In this document: one piece after another, positions 27,567 to 35,460 of the stretch
How positions within the stretch are numbered: position 1 is the first letter of the stretch
How the letters are laid out: the number at the start of each line of letters is the position of its first letter
Source: Bacteroidales bacterium
GTDB taxonomy: Bacteria; Bacteroidota; Bacteroidia; Bacteroidales; F082
Assembly (NCBI GenBank): GCA_017460915.1
Contig: JAFUAA010000028.1
Location: 1-59,259, forward strand
Direction: 5' to 3'
Length of the DNA stretch: 59,259 nucleotides
The notes under the pieces: model-generated
Databases searched by the model: none
What the model was told of the DNA's origin: nothing
Seen by the model: only the letters and a program-made list of their open reading frames with translations
Program-made: the position numbers and the translations under genes

Positions 27567-27620
27567 AAAAAATCTTGGAATGGTGTAAAATTGGGCACTA
27601 CAAAAATCTTGGAATGGTGC
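27567..27620 (+). repeat. Short direct repeat downstream of the BatA gene
   Basis: AAAAATCTTGGAATGGTG occurs at 27568-27585 and 27603-27620. Nothing else is recognisable in this part of the gap. Confidence 0.6.
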
Positions 27621-27648
27621 ATTTTGTTGGCCTAGCGATCCAAAATTC

Positions 27649-27725
27649 TGAGATTCCATACATATTTCGCCAAAAAAAAATGTGAGATTCCATACATATT
27701 TCGCCAAAAAAAATGTGAGATTCCG
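27649..27725 (+). promoter_or_regulatory. 33/34-bp tandem repeats upstream of the AAA/DUF4143 gene
   Basis: A unit beginning TGAGATTCCATACATATTTC starts at 27649 and 27683, and a third copy begins at 27716 but is cut short after TGAGATTCC. The last copies reach into the -33 region of the promoter at 27736, so they may be operator sites. The units contain A-tracts of seven to nine bases. Confidence 0.6.
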
Positions 27726-27735
27726 ACAAAAATGG

Positions 27736-27743
27736 TATTTTTG
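27736..27743 (+). promoter_or_regulatory. -7 box of the AAA/DUF4143 gene
   Basis: TATTTTTG, 31 bases before the ATG at 27775. Confidence 0.55.
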
Positions 27744-27774
27744 CGCTTGAAATAAGGCAAAAAAACTGAGGAAA

Positions 27775-29124
27775 ATGGAACCGAATTATAGGGTTTTTAG
27801 GCGCAAGATCTACGATGAAATGCTCGAATGGAAGCGGAGTAGAGACGGCGCAACGGCATTGCTCATCAAGGGGGCAAGGCGAGTGGGTAAGTCAACCATT
27901 GTGGAGGAATTTGCCCGCAATGAATACGAAAGCTATATCGTGGTGGATTTCGCCGATGCGCCACAAGCGGTTTGGAAAGCCGTGGATAACATCTCCGACC
28001 GCAACAACTTCTTTATGCAGCTTCAGTTTATTTATGGCGTTACACTGCGCGAGCGTCATTCGGTCATCATCTTCGACGAGATTCAGAAATGCCCCGCTTT
28101 GAGGCAAGCCATCAAATATTTGGTGAAAGACCATCGCTATGATTTCATCGAAACAGGGTCGCTGCTGTCCATCAAAAAGAACACAAAGGATATTGTGATT
28201 CCAAGCGAAGAGACGCGGCTGACGATGTATCCGATGGATTATGAGGAGTTCCGTTGGGCGTTAGGCGATTCAGCCACATTGCCTTTGCTGCAAACCACGT
28301 TTGACGACAAACGCTCTCTCGGCGATGCCTTGAACCGCAAACTTATGCGCGACCTAAGGCTGTATATGCTTGTGGGAGGGATGCCGCAGTCGGTGGATAC
28401 CTATCTTGGCACAACGAATTTGGCGGAGGTGGACGCGAAGAAACGCGAAATCATTGAGCTTTACAACGACGATTTCCAGAAAATAGACCCAACGGGGAAG
28501 GTCGCACGGCTTTTCAGCGCCATTCCCTCACAGCTTTTGAAAAACGCCTCTCGGTTCCAGGTGACAAGCGTTTTGGGACGCAGTGAGGACAAAGACACAA
28601 TGGACGAACTGTTGAAAGACCTGGAAGACAGCTTGACCGTCAACTTTTCCCATCACGCCGACGACCCCAATGTTGGGATGCCTATGCACACCAATTACGA
28701 TCAGTATAAATTGTTCGTTGGCGACACGGGCTTGTTCATCACCTTGGCCTTTTGGGACAAATCGGTGACTGAGAATGTCATATACCAAAAGTTGTTGACC
28801 GACAAGCTTTCGGCCGATCTTGGCTATGTCTATGAAAACCTTGTGGCTCAGATGTTGACGGCAGCGGGCAACCGTTTGTTCTATCATACTTGGCCGACGG
28901 AAAGTGGGAAGCACAACTATGAGATTGACTTTATCCTATCGCGAGGGAACAAAATATGCCCCATTGAAGTGAAATCTTCGGGATACAAGACCCACGCCTC
29001 GCTTGATGCATTCAAGGCCAAATTCTCCTCCCGAATAGGGCAGAACTATCTGGTTTACACCAAAGACCTTAGAAAAGATGCCGACATCCTATTGGTGCCC
29101 GCATATATGACAATGTTTTTGTGA
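27775..29124 (+). CDS. ATP-binding protein with AAA_14 and DUF4143 domains
   Basis: 449 residues. Walker A GARRVGKST (about residues 33-41), Walker B VIIFDEIQ (about 97-104), sensor-like FIETGSLLS. The C-terminal DUF4143 region has the PD-(D/E)XK-like pattern YEIDFILSRGNKICPIEVKSS (about 382-402). The family is very common in anaerobic gut and rumen bacteria and has no assigned function; nuclease or regulatory roles are only inferred. A separate transcription unit, with tandem repeats in front of its promoter. Confidence 0.85.
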   Translation: MEPNYRVFRRKIYDEMLEWKRSRDGATALLIKGARRVGKSTIVEEFARNEYESYIVVDFADAPQAVWKAVDNISDRNNFFMQLQFIYGVTLRERHSVIIFDEIQKCPALRQAIKYLVKDHRYDFIETGSLLSIKKNTKDIVIPSEETRLTMYPMDYEEFRWALGDSATLPLLQTTFDDKRSLGDALNRKLMRDLRLYMLVGGMPQSVDTYLGTTNLAEVDAKKREIIELYNDDFQKIDPTGKVARLFSAIPSQLLKNASRFQVTSVLGRSEDKDTMDELLKDLEDSLTVNFSHHADDPNVGMPMHTNYDQYKLFVGDTGLFITLAFWDKSVTENVIYQKLLTDKLSADLGYVYENLVAQMLTAAGNRLFYHTWPTESGKHNYEIDFILSRGNKICPIEVKSSGYKTHASLDAFKAKFSSRIGQNYLVYTKDLRKDADILLVPAYMTMFL

Positions 29125-29150
29125 TAGGTGAAAACAATCGTTTTTTTCCC

Positions 29151-29158
29151 TATCTTTG
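29151..29158 (+). promoter_or_regulatory. -7 box of the topoisomerase A-subunit gene
   Basis: TATCTTTG, 19 bases before the ATG at 29178. It follows the stop codon of the DUF4143 gene by 26 bases. Confidence 0.65.
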
Positions 29159-29177
29159 CACGCATCATAAAACGCTT

Positions 29178-32015
29178 ATGGATAACGAAGAAAAGACGGA
29201 ATTGGAAAACGAACCCATCGAGGAACAGCCTTTGGACGAGACCTTGGAAGGCGTGGAAGACGCTCAGGCTCAGGAGGATGAATATCACGTGATACCGCTG
29301 AAGGGGATGTTCGAGAACTGGTTTCTCGACTATGCCTCGTATGTCATCCTCGAACGCGCCGTGCCGGCCATCGAGGACGGCTTGAAGCCCGTGCAACGCC
29401 GCATCCTGCATTCGATGGACGAACTCGACGACGGACGCTTCAACAAGGTGGCCAACATCGTGGGCAACACGATGAAATACCACCCGCACGGCGACGCATC
29501 CATCGGCGATGCCTTGGTGCAACTGGCCCAGAAAGACCTGCTTATCGACATGCAAGGTAATTTCGGCAACATCCTCACGGGCGATGATGCCGCTGCGCCG
29601 CGTTACATTGAGGCGCGCCTCTCGAAGTTCGCCAAGGAAGTCGTCTTCAACCATAAGACCACCGACTGGACGCGCTCCTACGACAACCGTAACGCCGAGC
29701 CGGTGTCGCTGCCAGTGAAGTTTCCGCTGCTTTTAGCGCAAGGCACCGAAGGCATTGCCGTAGGCTTGGCCTCCAAGTTCCTGCCGCACAACTTCAACGA
29801 ACTGATTGACGCTTCGGTGGCCTATCTGCGCGACGAGCCTTTCACGCTCTATCCCGACTTCCCGACGGGCGGCCTGATGGACGTGACCAACTATAACGAC
29901 GGTCTGCGTGGCGGCAAAGTCCGCATCCGCGCGCGTATCAGCCAACAGGACAAGAAGACGCTGGTTATCAGCGAGATACCTTACGGAACGACGACGGGCA
30001 GCGTCATCGACAGCATCGTAAAGTGCAACGACAAGGGCAAAATCAAGATCAAGAAGATTGACGACAACACCGCCGAGCAGTGCGAAATCGTCATCTACCT
30101 GAACCCCGGCGTCTCGCCCGACCAGACCATCGACGCGCTCTATGCCTTCACCGACTGCGAGGTGTCCATCTCGCCCAACGCCTGCGTCATCGTCAACCAG
30201 CATCCGGCCTTCATGGGCGTGAGCGAAATCCTCAAACTCAGCACTGACCGCACGATGGAGCTGCTGAGCCTCGAACTGCGCATCCTCATCGACGAGTTGG
30301 AGCAAAGTTGGCACTGGATTTCGTTGGAGAAGATTTTCTTCGAGAAAGGCATCTATAAGGAACTGGAAAACAGGGACTACGAGACTTGGGACGACCAACT
30401 CACGGGCATCGAGCGCCGCTTCGACCCGTATCGCAAACTGCTGAAACGCGAAATCACGCGCGAGGATGTGGAGAGACTGTGCGAGAAACCCGTCCGCAAG
30501 ATTTCAAAGTTCGACATTAAGAAGGCCGACGAACAGTTGGCCGACCTTGAAAAACGGATGGAAGAGGCCAAGTACAACCTCGACCACATCGTGGACTACA
30601 CCATCGACTATTTCCTGCACATCAAGGAAAAATACGGCGAGGGTCGCGAGCGCAAGACCGAGATCCGCAACTTCGACAACATCTCGGCTGCGGCCGTGGC
30701 TGCCAACAATGAAAAACTCTATGTGAATAGGGAAGAGGGCTTCGTCTGCACGGGCGAGGGCCTGAAACGCGAGAAGAACAAGGAAGCCTACGAATATGTG
30801 TGCGACTGCTCCGACCTCGACGACATCATCGTGTTCCACGAGGACGGCAAGTATTCCGTGGTGAAGTTGCAGCCAAAACTCTTTGTGGGACAAAAAGTGA
30901 TTCACGTCGATGTGTTCCACAAGAATGACGAGCGCACGACCTACAACGTCGTTTATCGCGACGGCCGAAACGGCCAGCCGCACTATGTGAAGCGTTTCGC
31001 CGTGAAGGGCATCACGCGCGACAAGGAATACGACCTCACGCAAGGCAAACCCAGCTCGAAGGTGCGCTATTTCTCGTCCAACCCCAATGGCGAGGCCGAA
31101 ATCATCAAGGTGACTTTGATGATGTTCAACAAGAAACAAAAAACCGTGGATTACGACTTCGCCAAGTTGGATGTGAAAGGCCGTGGCGCACGCGGCAACC
31201 TGCTCACCAAGTATGAGGTCAAGGAGATTAAGAAGGGAGGGGAAGGCGTATCGACGCTCAACGCCCGCGATATCTATTACGACGACACGGTGCGCCGCCT
31301 GAATGCCGACAAACGTGGCCAGTACCTCGGCGCGTTTGAGGGCGAGGACAAGATTTTGCAGATCTTCGCCAACGGCGAGTTCAAGATTTCGGGCTTCGAC
31401 CTCAACACCCACTTCGACGACGACATGGTGGAAATTCGCAAGTTCGACGCGGACGAGATTTTCTCCGTCGTCTACATCGAAGGCGAGACGCAAAAGATGT
31501 ACCTGAAACGGTTCTGCATCGAGGCCGAGACCAAGTTGAACAGCCGCATTTCGTTCATCGGCGAGCATCCCGAGGCGAAATATTTGGGCAAGAGCACCGA
31601 CGACCTGCCGCGCCTGCTGCTGAGCTACAAGGTGAGCGATGCCGGCAACAGCTTCCCCGACGATGAAATCAACGTGGAGGAGTTTATCGGTATCAAGAGC
31701 TACAAGGCGAAAGGCAAACGCTTGTCGACGAGAGAGATAGAGAGTTGGCAGTTCTTGGAACCTTTCGAACCAAAGGCCCCTGAGCCTGTCGAAGGGCCGA
31801 CCGAAGAAGAAACGGAGGAGTCTGAGGCTCCTGAGCCTATTCCTGAACTTGTCGAAGGAGTCGAAGAGCCGAAATCAGCTGAGACAGATGAAGATAACGA
31901 GAAAGTGCCCGCCAATCCCGCCGATGTGCTGTTGGAAATCGTCGAGCCGAAAGGCGACGGTATTCAGATGGATTTGTTTAATGAATTAACGGATGGAGAG
32001 AATAGTAATGAATAA
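29178..32015 (+). CDS. DNA topoisomerase IV / gyrase subunit A
   Basis: 945 residues. The breakage-rejoining domain carries KPVQRRILHSM and the catalytic tyrosine in APRYIEARL (Tyr143). A coiled-coil arm lies at about 430-500, followed by a C-terminal beta-pinwheel. The GyrA-box QRRGGKG is not visible, which points to the ParC-like topoisomerase IV paralog of Bacteroidota. The last 90 residues are an acidic, Pro/Glu-rich tail with PEPVEG and PELVEG that coincides with an inserted DNA repeat. The start MDNEEKTE follows from the promoter. A lipoprotein gene follows. Confidence 0.88.
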   Translation: MDNEEKTELENEPIEEQPLDETLEGVEDAQAQEDEYHVIPLKGMFENWFLDYASYVILERAVPAIEDGLKPVQRRILHSMDELDDGRFNKVANIVGNTMKYHPHGDASIGDALVQLAQKDLLIDMQGNFGNILTGDDAAAPRYIEARLSKFAKEVVFNHKTTDWTRSYDNRNAEPVSLPVKFPLLLAQGTEGIAVGLASKFLPHNFNELIDASVAYLRDEPFTLYPDFPTGGLMDVTNYNDGLRGGKVRIRARISQQDKKTLVISEIPYGTTTGSVIDSIVKCNDKGKIKIKKIDDNTAEQCEIVIYLNPGVSPDQTIDALYAFTDCEVSISPNACVIVNQHPAFMGVSEILKLSTDRTMELLSLELRILIDELEQSWHWISLEKIFFEKGIYKELENRDYETWDDQLTGIERRFDPYRKLLKREITREDVERLCEKPVRKISKFDIKKADEQLADLEKRMEEAKYNLDHIVDYTIDYFLHIKEKYGEGRERKTEIRNFDNISAAAVAANNEKLYVNREEGFVCTGEGLKREKNKEAYEYVCDCSDLDDIIVFHEDGKYSVVKLQPKLFVGQKVIHVDVFHKNDERTTYNVVYRDGRNGQPHYVKRFAVKGITRDKEYDLTQGKPSSKVRYFSSNPNGEAEIIKVTLMMFNKKQKTVDYDFAKLDVKGRGARGNLLTKYEVKEIKKGGEGVSTLNARDIYYDDTVRRLNADKRGQYLGAFEGEDKILQIFANGEFKISGFDLNTHFDDDMVEIRKFDADEIFSVVYIEGETQKMYLKRFCIEAETKLNSRISFIGEHPEAKYLGKSTDDLPRLLLSYKVSDAGNSFPDDEINVEEFIGIKSYKAKGKRLSTREIESWQFLEPFEPKAPEPVEGPTEEETEESEAPEPIPELVEGVEEPKSAETDEDNEKVPANPADVLLEIVEPKGDGIQMDLFNELTDGENSNE
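31775..31859 (+). repeat. Palindromic repeat words inside the topoisomerase C-terminal tail
   Basis: CCTGAGCCTGTCGAAGGGCC at 31779-31798 with GGCCC before it (31775-31779) forms an inverted repeat. A longer variant ending CTTGTCGAAGGA follows at 31830-31859. The core CCTGAG..TGTCGAAGG is a repeat word I know from many bacterial genomes. Here it stays in frame and is translated as PEPVEG and PELVEG. Confidence 0.6.
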
Positions 32016-32023
32016 GGATGCGA

Positions 32024-32178
32024 GACACGAAACTGGGATCCACAATCCTCAATCCTTTTACAGTCTTGGCGGAGGAACATCCGCCATCTCCTACGCGCGA
32101 AGGTCTCCTCTTTGTGCTTGGAAGATTGCGGGTCGAGCCCGCAATGACGGTTTGGGACAAAGTCCTGTGTCCCGTGTC
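32024..32178 (+). repeat. Palindromic repeat element with terminal inverted repeats
   Basis: Bounded by GACACG (32024-32029) with GGGA nearby, and TCCC followed by CGTGTC (32170-32178). Inside are two strong hairpins: GGCGGA/TCCGCC (32068-32085) and ATTGCGGG/CCCGCAAT (32125-32145). It sits exactly between the topoisomerase gene and the lipoprotein signal sequence. It has no transposase and looks like a small non-autonomous element. Confidence 0.6.
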
Positions 32179-32943
32179 AAATGGTTGTTTTTGTTTGTCT
32201 TGGCGTCTTTTTTGCTCAGCAGTTGCCAAACCGAACTGAAGTTGGCCAAGAATTTCGTCGCGGAACAATCCAACACGCGCGTGGCGGTCTATTTCCCCGA
32301 ACAGGCCGAGGTGAAGGTGGAATACAACACGCAATACCAAATGCAAACGAATGTGCTGCAAGGCTTCAGCCAGGATTTGTTCTTGGACGTGATGTATGGC
32401 GCCTACGCGGATATGTTGCGCACCTACGGCTTGGATGTTTACATTCCCGAAGACATTGACAACGTTCACGTTGACTCCGCGCATTGGATGGTGATGCTCT
32501 CGCGGATGGAGATTTCGGGGCGTATCACGGAGTACGAGGACTATCTCTTCAGCGACACGGACGAGTACAGCTACAAGCATCCCTTGAACACGGTCAATGT
32601 GGCTTCGTGGTTCGAAATCAACGACGGCGAGTGGCGGCCCGTGCAGTTTTGCGAGCACAACCTGATGGACGGCTTCGATTCCAAGACGGATTATTCCTTC
32701 TGGACGAACAAAATCGATTACGACTACACGATTGATACACTGGAACTTAAGGATGTGTACAATTATGCCGTCTATCTCGGCAAACTCTACGCGGGTTACA
32801 CATACGATTATATGATGAACAGTTATGTAGGCAAAAAGATACAAAACATGAACTATTATTATAAGGTGTTGCTGCGCTACGACCCGTATAGGAAGCAAAT
32901 GCGCTACGCCGAGGACGGGGATGGGTTTGTGGAAGTGGAATAG
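32167..32943 (+). CDS. Lipoprotein of unknown function, 5' end inside a repeat element
   Basis: 258 residues from the GTG at 32167 (MSRVKWLFLF). Lipobox LLSSC (about Cys20) follows. The mature part is soluble with many Tyr and Asp residues (DLFLDVMYGAYADMLRTYGLDVYIPED). The frame is open upstream to an ATG at 31993 in the topoisomerase gene. That extension, however, reads through a palindromic repeat element and puts about 60 odd residues before the signal sequence, so it is unlikely. The original start may have been replaced by the insertion. No family recognised. Confidence 0.6.
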   Translation: MSRVKWLFLFVLASFLLSSCQTELKLAKNFVAEQSNTRVAVYFPEQAEVKVEYNTQYQMQTNVLQGFSQDLFLDVMYGAYADMLRTYGLDVYIPEDIDNVHVDSAHWMVMLSRMEISGRITEYEDYLFSDTDEYSYKHPLNTVNVASWFEINDGEWRPVQFCEHNLMDGFDSKTDYSFWTNKIDYDYTIDTLELKDVYNYAVYLGKLYAGYTYDYMMNSYVGKKIQNMNYYYKVLLRYDPYRKQMRYAEDGDGFVEVE

Positions 32944-33160
32944 AAAAGTCTTTTTTCTTTGAAAATAAAGATCACATTTTCTTGGGAAGAAAAATCTAAA
33001 AACCACACTTTTCTTGGGGTAAGTTATAGTACGTTGTACTCTTTGACTTGCTGATTCGTTTTTTTGTGTGTTTCTGAGAAAAAAACTCACATTTCTCGTC
33101 ACTTTCGTGAAATTTGTTTGTTTTTGCCGCGTCTTTGTCCGAAAGGCAGGGATGACATAA
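32944..33160. other. AT-rich gap without a gene
   Basis: Contains three variants of a CACATTTTCTTGG-like word (near 32971, 33004 and 33088) and a small dyad AGTAC-N3-GTACT (33028-33040). No convincing reading frame, RNA gene or promoter was seen. Confidence 0.4.
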
Positions 33161-33164
33161 CAAG

Positions 33165-33184
33165 AAGGCGTTTGCTAACGCTTG
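33165..33184. other. Short hairpin before the structured element
   Basis: GCGTT (33168-33172) and AACGC (33177-33181) form a tight stem with loop TGCT, extended by A-T and G-T pairs. It lies 18 bases outside the closing stem of the larger structure and may belong to it. Confidence 0.45.
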
Positions 33185-33201
33185 TTTTTGGTTTTGTTGA
33201 A

Positions 33202-33380
33202 CGTAGGAAATTCAGACTCATAAATCAAAAGCATGTCAGAGGTGGATGCCGCGCGGTGAAGTGTATTACTTCCCGTTAGTGTGCAGAGCGTAAAAAGCTC
33301 ATGCACACTTTTCGGGTTTAATGTTTATACCGCCTGCGTGGGTATCTTTTCTGTTTGTTTATTTATGAGGGTTTCCTACG
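33202..33380. ncRNA. Candidate structured RNA: long closing stem with three internal hairpins
   Basis: The outer stem pairs CGTAGGAAA (33202-33210) with TTTCCTACG (33372-33380). After a 6/2-base internal loop it continues as CTCATAAAT (33217-33225) with ATTTATGAG (33361-33369). Inside are three hairpins. P2 is GAAGT/ACTTC (33258-33272), extended by CGG/CCG across a bulge. P3 is AGTGTGCA/TGCACACT (33278-33309) continued by GAGC/GCTC across one bulged A. P4 is ATACC/GGTAT (33327-33345). Eighteen base pairs closing a junction with three arms is unlikely by chance. It matches no tRNA, tmRNA, RNase P or riboswitch class that I recognise. The strand is undecided; no clean TAnnTTTG box is seen on either side. 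Confidence 0.55.
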
Positions 33381-33540
33381 ACCTAACAAGACGGACGAGC
33401 GGATGCTTAGATTTTTGTGTGGGTCAGTGAAATTGATAAAAATCGGCTCGGATTTGGGTATTTGACGAGCTTGCAAATGCGTTGCAAACAACTTAATCCA
33501 TAAACATCTAAATATCCAAAACAATGAAAACATTAAACAA

Positions 33541-33763
33541 ATTCGGGAAACAGTTGCTTCTCGCAAAATCTCTCCTTCAAGATAAAGGTTGTTTAGATGT
33601 TTGTTGATGGCGGCCCCCCCACATCGAACAATGCCGCCATTGCCTTTTGAGTTCGCCAAATGGTTTCGTCCTTATAAACCACTTGGATGCCGTCTTCTTT
33701 GCCTTCTGCTTGGAAAATCAGAAACTCCGCAGTGCTATTCCTTATTTCGAGTTGTTTGCTCAT
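33541..33763 (-). pseudogene. Broken RhuM family gene (virulence RhuM-like), frameshifted and truncated
   Basis: From the ATG at 33763 the minus strand reads MSKQLEIRNSTAEFLIFQAE, KDETIWRTQKAMAALFDV, the conserved N-terminus of RhuM proteins. At a run of seven G (plus strand C, 33614-33620) the frame is lost. In the next frame it continues AAINKHLNNLYLEGEILREATVSR, again RhuM. Homology ends at about 33541, where full-length members continue for 250 or more residues. So there is a one-base slip in a homopolymer plus loss of the 3' part at the edge of the structured element. RhuM function is not established. Confidence 0.75.
33607..33640. other. Hairpin at the homopolymer in the rhuM remnant
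   Basis: ATGGCGGC (33607-33614) and GCCGCCAT (33633-33640) form an 8-bp stem. The run of seven C lies in its left flank and loop. It probably reflects the repeat-prone sequence at the frameshift rather than a terminator, since no T-run follows. Confidence 0.35.
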
Positions 33764-33805
33764 GCCGTTTTTGTTATCAGAGGCTTTCTTGCGGATTATT
33801 TGAAG

Positions 33806-34579
33806 CTAAACCTTCAGTTCCTTCTCGATCATTTCCTTCAATTCCGAGGCTTTCACGGTTTGGATTTCTCCGCCGGTGACCATGCTGATGCTGCCCGTTT
33901 CTTCCGAAACAACCAAAGCGATGCAGTCGTTGTCCTCGGTCACGCCGATGGCGGCACGGTGGCGCAGGCCGTAATGTCCGGGGATGTTGGTCTTTTGGGT
34001 GACTGGAAGGATGCAGCGCGCCGCTGTGATGCGGTTGTGGCGGATGATCATGGCACCGTCGTGCAAAGGGCTGTTCTTGAAAAAGATGTTCTCAATCAGC
34101 GGGTTGCTGATGTCGGCATTGACCGTTACGCCGGTCGTGACGATGTCATCCAGGTTATTTTTTCGGGTGAGCAGGATGAGCGCACCTTGTTTGATCTCCG
34201 ACATATTGATGCAGGCCTTGGTCAAGGCATCGATATTGAGGTCGACATTGCTTCTGACTTTCAGAAACTTGAAGCGTTGCGCCAGCTTGCCTTCCTGCGC
34301 CTGTGCCCCGATGGTGAACAGGAAACGCCGAATCTCAGGCTGGAAGATGATGATGAGCGCGATGAAGCCCACGCTGACGAAAGCTCCTAGGATGGCGGTC
34401 AGCATTTCCATCTGCAAGGCTTTGACCAACTGCCAGATGACGAAGATGGCCACGATGCCGATGAAGATGCTCATGGCCGATGTGCCTTTCAGCAAGCGAT
34501 ACAGACCGAAAAACACTAACGCCACAAAAAAGATGTCGATGATGTCGAAGACACGGATTTGGATGAAAAGGTCGATCAT
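33806..34579 (-). CDS. cdaA: Diadenylate cyclase (c-di-AMP synthase) CdaA
   Basis: 257 residues. Three N-terminal membrane helices (about 1-80) are followed by the DAC domain with the catalytic motifs LHDGAMII (DGA) and GLRHRAAIG (RHR). It makes c-di-AMP from two ATP at the inner membrane; c-di-AMP controls potassium, osmolyte and cell-wall homeostasis. The ATG overlaps the folP stop by four bases, so it is co-translated with folP, an order common in Bacteroidota. Confidence 0.94.
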   Translation of the reverse strand: MIDLFIQIRVFDIIDIFFVALVFFGLYRLLKGTSAMSIFIGIVAIFVIWQLVKALQMEMLTAILGAFVSVGFIALIIIFQPEIRRFLFTIGAQAQEGKLAQRFKFLKVRSNVDLNIDALTKACINMSEIKQGALILLTRKNNLDDIVTTGVTVNADISNPLIENIFFKNSPLHDGAMIIRHNRITAARCILPVTQKTNIPGHYGLRHRAAIGVTEDNDCIALVVSEETGSISMVTGGEIQTVKASELKEMIEKELKV

Positions 34580-35424
34580 GGCGTGAAATTTTGCGCAAAA
34601 TTACCAAAAGTCCCAACCAGCTCAATGGCTTCGCGTGCTTTTTTCACATCGTGGACACGCAAAATGTTTGCCCCATGAAGCAGGGCGATGGTGTTTAGCA
34701 CCGTGGTTCCATTTTCGGCTTCTAAGGGAGTGGTGCCTAATACCTTATTAATTAATGACTTCCTCGAAATGCCGATGAGGATAGGCAGATTGTTATAACG
34801 ATAACGCTCCAAATCGCTGAGCAACTGGTAGTTGGCTTCAAGGCTTTTCCCGAAACCGATGCCCGGGTCAAGGATGATTTGCTGTTCGCCAAAAGATTCA
34901 ATGGTCTGGCATTGCTTCTCGAAAAAGTCCATCACGGTCTGGTGGATGTTGCCGTTGAGGGCGTATTGGTGCATGGTTTCAGGCGTGCCTACGCAATGCA
35001 TCATCACATAAGGGATGTGGTTTTGCCCGATGTAAGGCAGCATTTCGGCATCGAAAAGTCCGCCCGAGATGTCGTTGATGAGGTCGGCGCCTTCGGTGAT
35101 GCAGGCTTCGGCCACACTTTTTCTAAACGTGTCTATGGAAACCAGAGCATCGGGAAAGGTCTTCCTGACCGCTCTCAGTATGGGAAGAACGCGCAACAGT
35201 TCTTCATTTTCCGTTGCGATGGCATTGTTGGGCCTCGTGGAGCAACCACCAATGTCGATGAAGTCGGCACCTAAGGAAAGCATGGCTTCGCAATGATGTA
35301 AAGCGTTGTCAATCAATTTGTAACGACCGCCATCGGAGAACGAGTCCGGGGTCACGTTGAGGATTCCCATCACGGCGGGGCGGTCGAAAATGTACTTTTT
35401 TCCTTGTAAAAAGAGTTGCATCAT
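34576..35424 (-). CDS. folP: Dihydropteroate synthase
   Basis: 282 residues. Joins 4-aminobenzoate to the pterin diphosphate in folate synthesis and is the sulfonamide target. Signatures MGILNVTPDSFSDGG (about residues 18-32) and DIGGCSTRP are intact, as is the later DPGIGFGK. The start MMQLFLQGKKY at 35424 is chosen because the frame's upstream extension crosses the promoter. It overlaps cdaA and is transcribed from a divergent promoter shared with the DUF1599 gene. Confidence 0.94.
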   Translation of the reverse strand: MMQLFLQGKKYIFDRPAVMGILNVTPDSFSDGGRYKLIDNALHHCEAMLSLGADFIDIGGCSTRPNNAIATENEELLRVLPILRAVRKTFPDALVSIDTFRKSVAEACITEGADLINDISGGLFDAEMLPYIGQNHIPYVMMHCVGTPETMHQYALNGNIHQTVMDFFEKQCQTIESFGEQQIILDPGIGFGKSLEANYQLLSDLERYRYNNLPILIGISRKSLINKVLGTTPLEAENGTTVLNTIALLHGANILRVHDVKKAREAIELVGTFGNFAQNFTP

Positions 35425-35436
35425 TGAAAAAAGATT

Positions 35437-35452
35437 TATTTTTGCAAAAATA
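35437..35452. promoter_or_regulatory. Palindromic divergent double promoter between folP and the DUF1599 gene
   Basis: TATTTTTGCAAAAATA is a perfect 16-bp palindrome made of two -7 boxes, TATTTTTG on the plus strand (35437-35444) and on the minus strand (35452-35445). It serves folP-cdaA leftward (ATG 21 bases away) and the DUF1599 gene rightward (ATG 17 bases away). Confidence 0.65.
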
Positions 35453-35460
35453 CAATTTTC

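Noticed and set aside
31993-32166. N-terminal extension of the lipoprotein to an ATG inside the topoisomerase gene
   Set aside because: It reads through a palindromic repeat element and places about 58 unlikely residues before a normal signal sequence.
32944-33520. Possible tRNA, tmRNA or known riboswitch in the gene-free gap
   Set aside because: No T-loop GTTCGAATC-like word, no tmRNA or RNase P landmarks, and no riboswitch core that I recognise; reported instead as an unclassified structure.
33524-33607. 27-codon plus-strand reading frame starting MKTLNKFG and ending in a Cys-x3-Cys tail, resembling a peptide precursor
   Set aside because: Most of it is antisense to the rhuM remnant (AAINKHLNN, EGEILREATVSR on the other strand), so its composition is explained by that gene.
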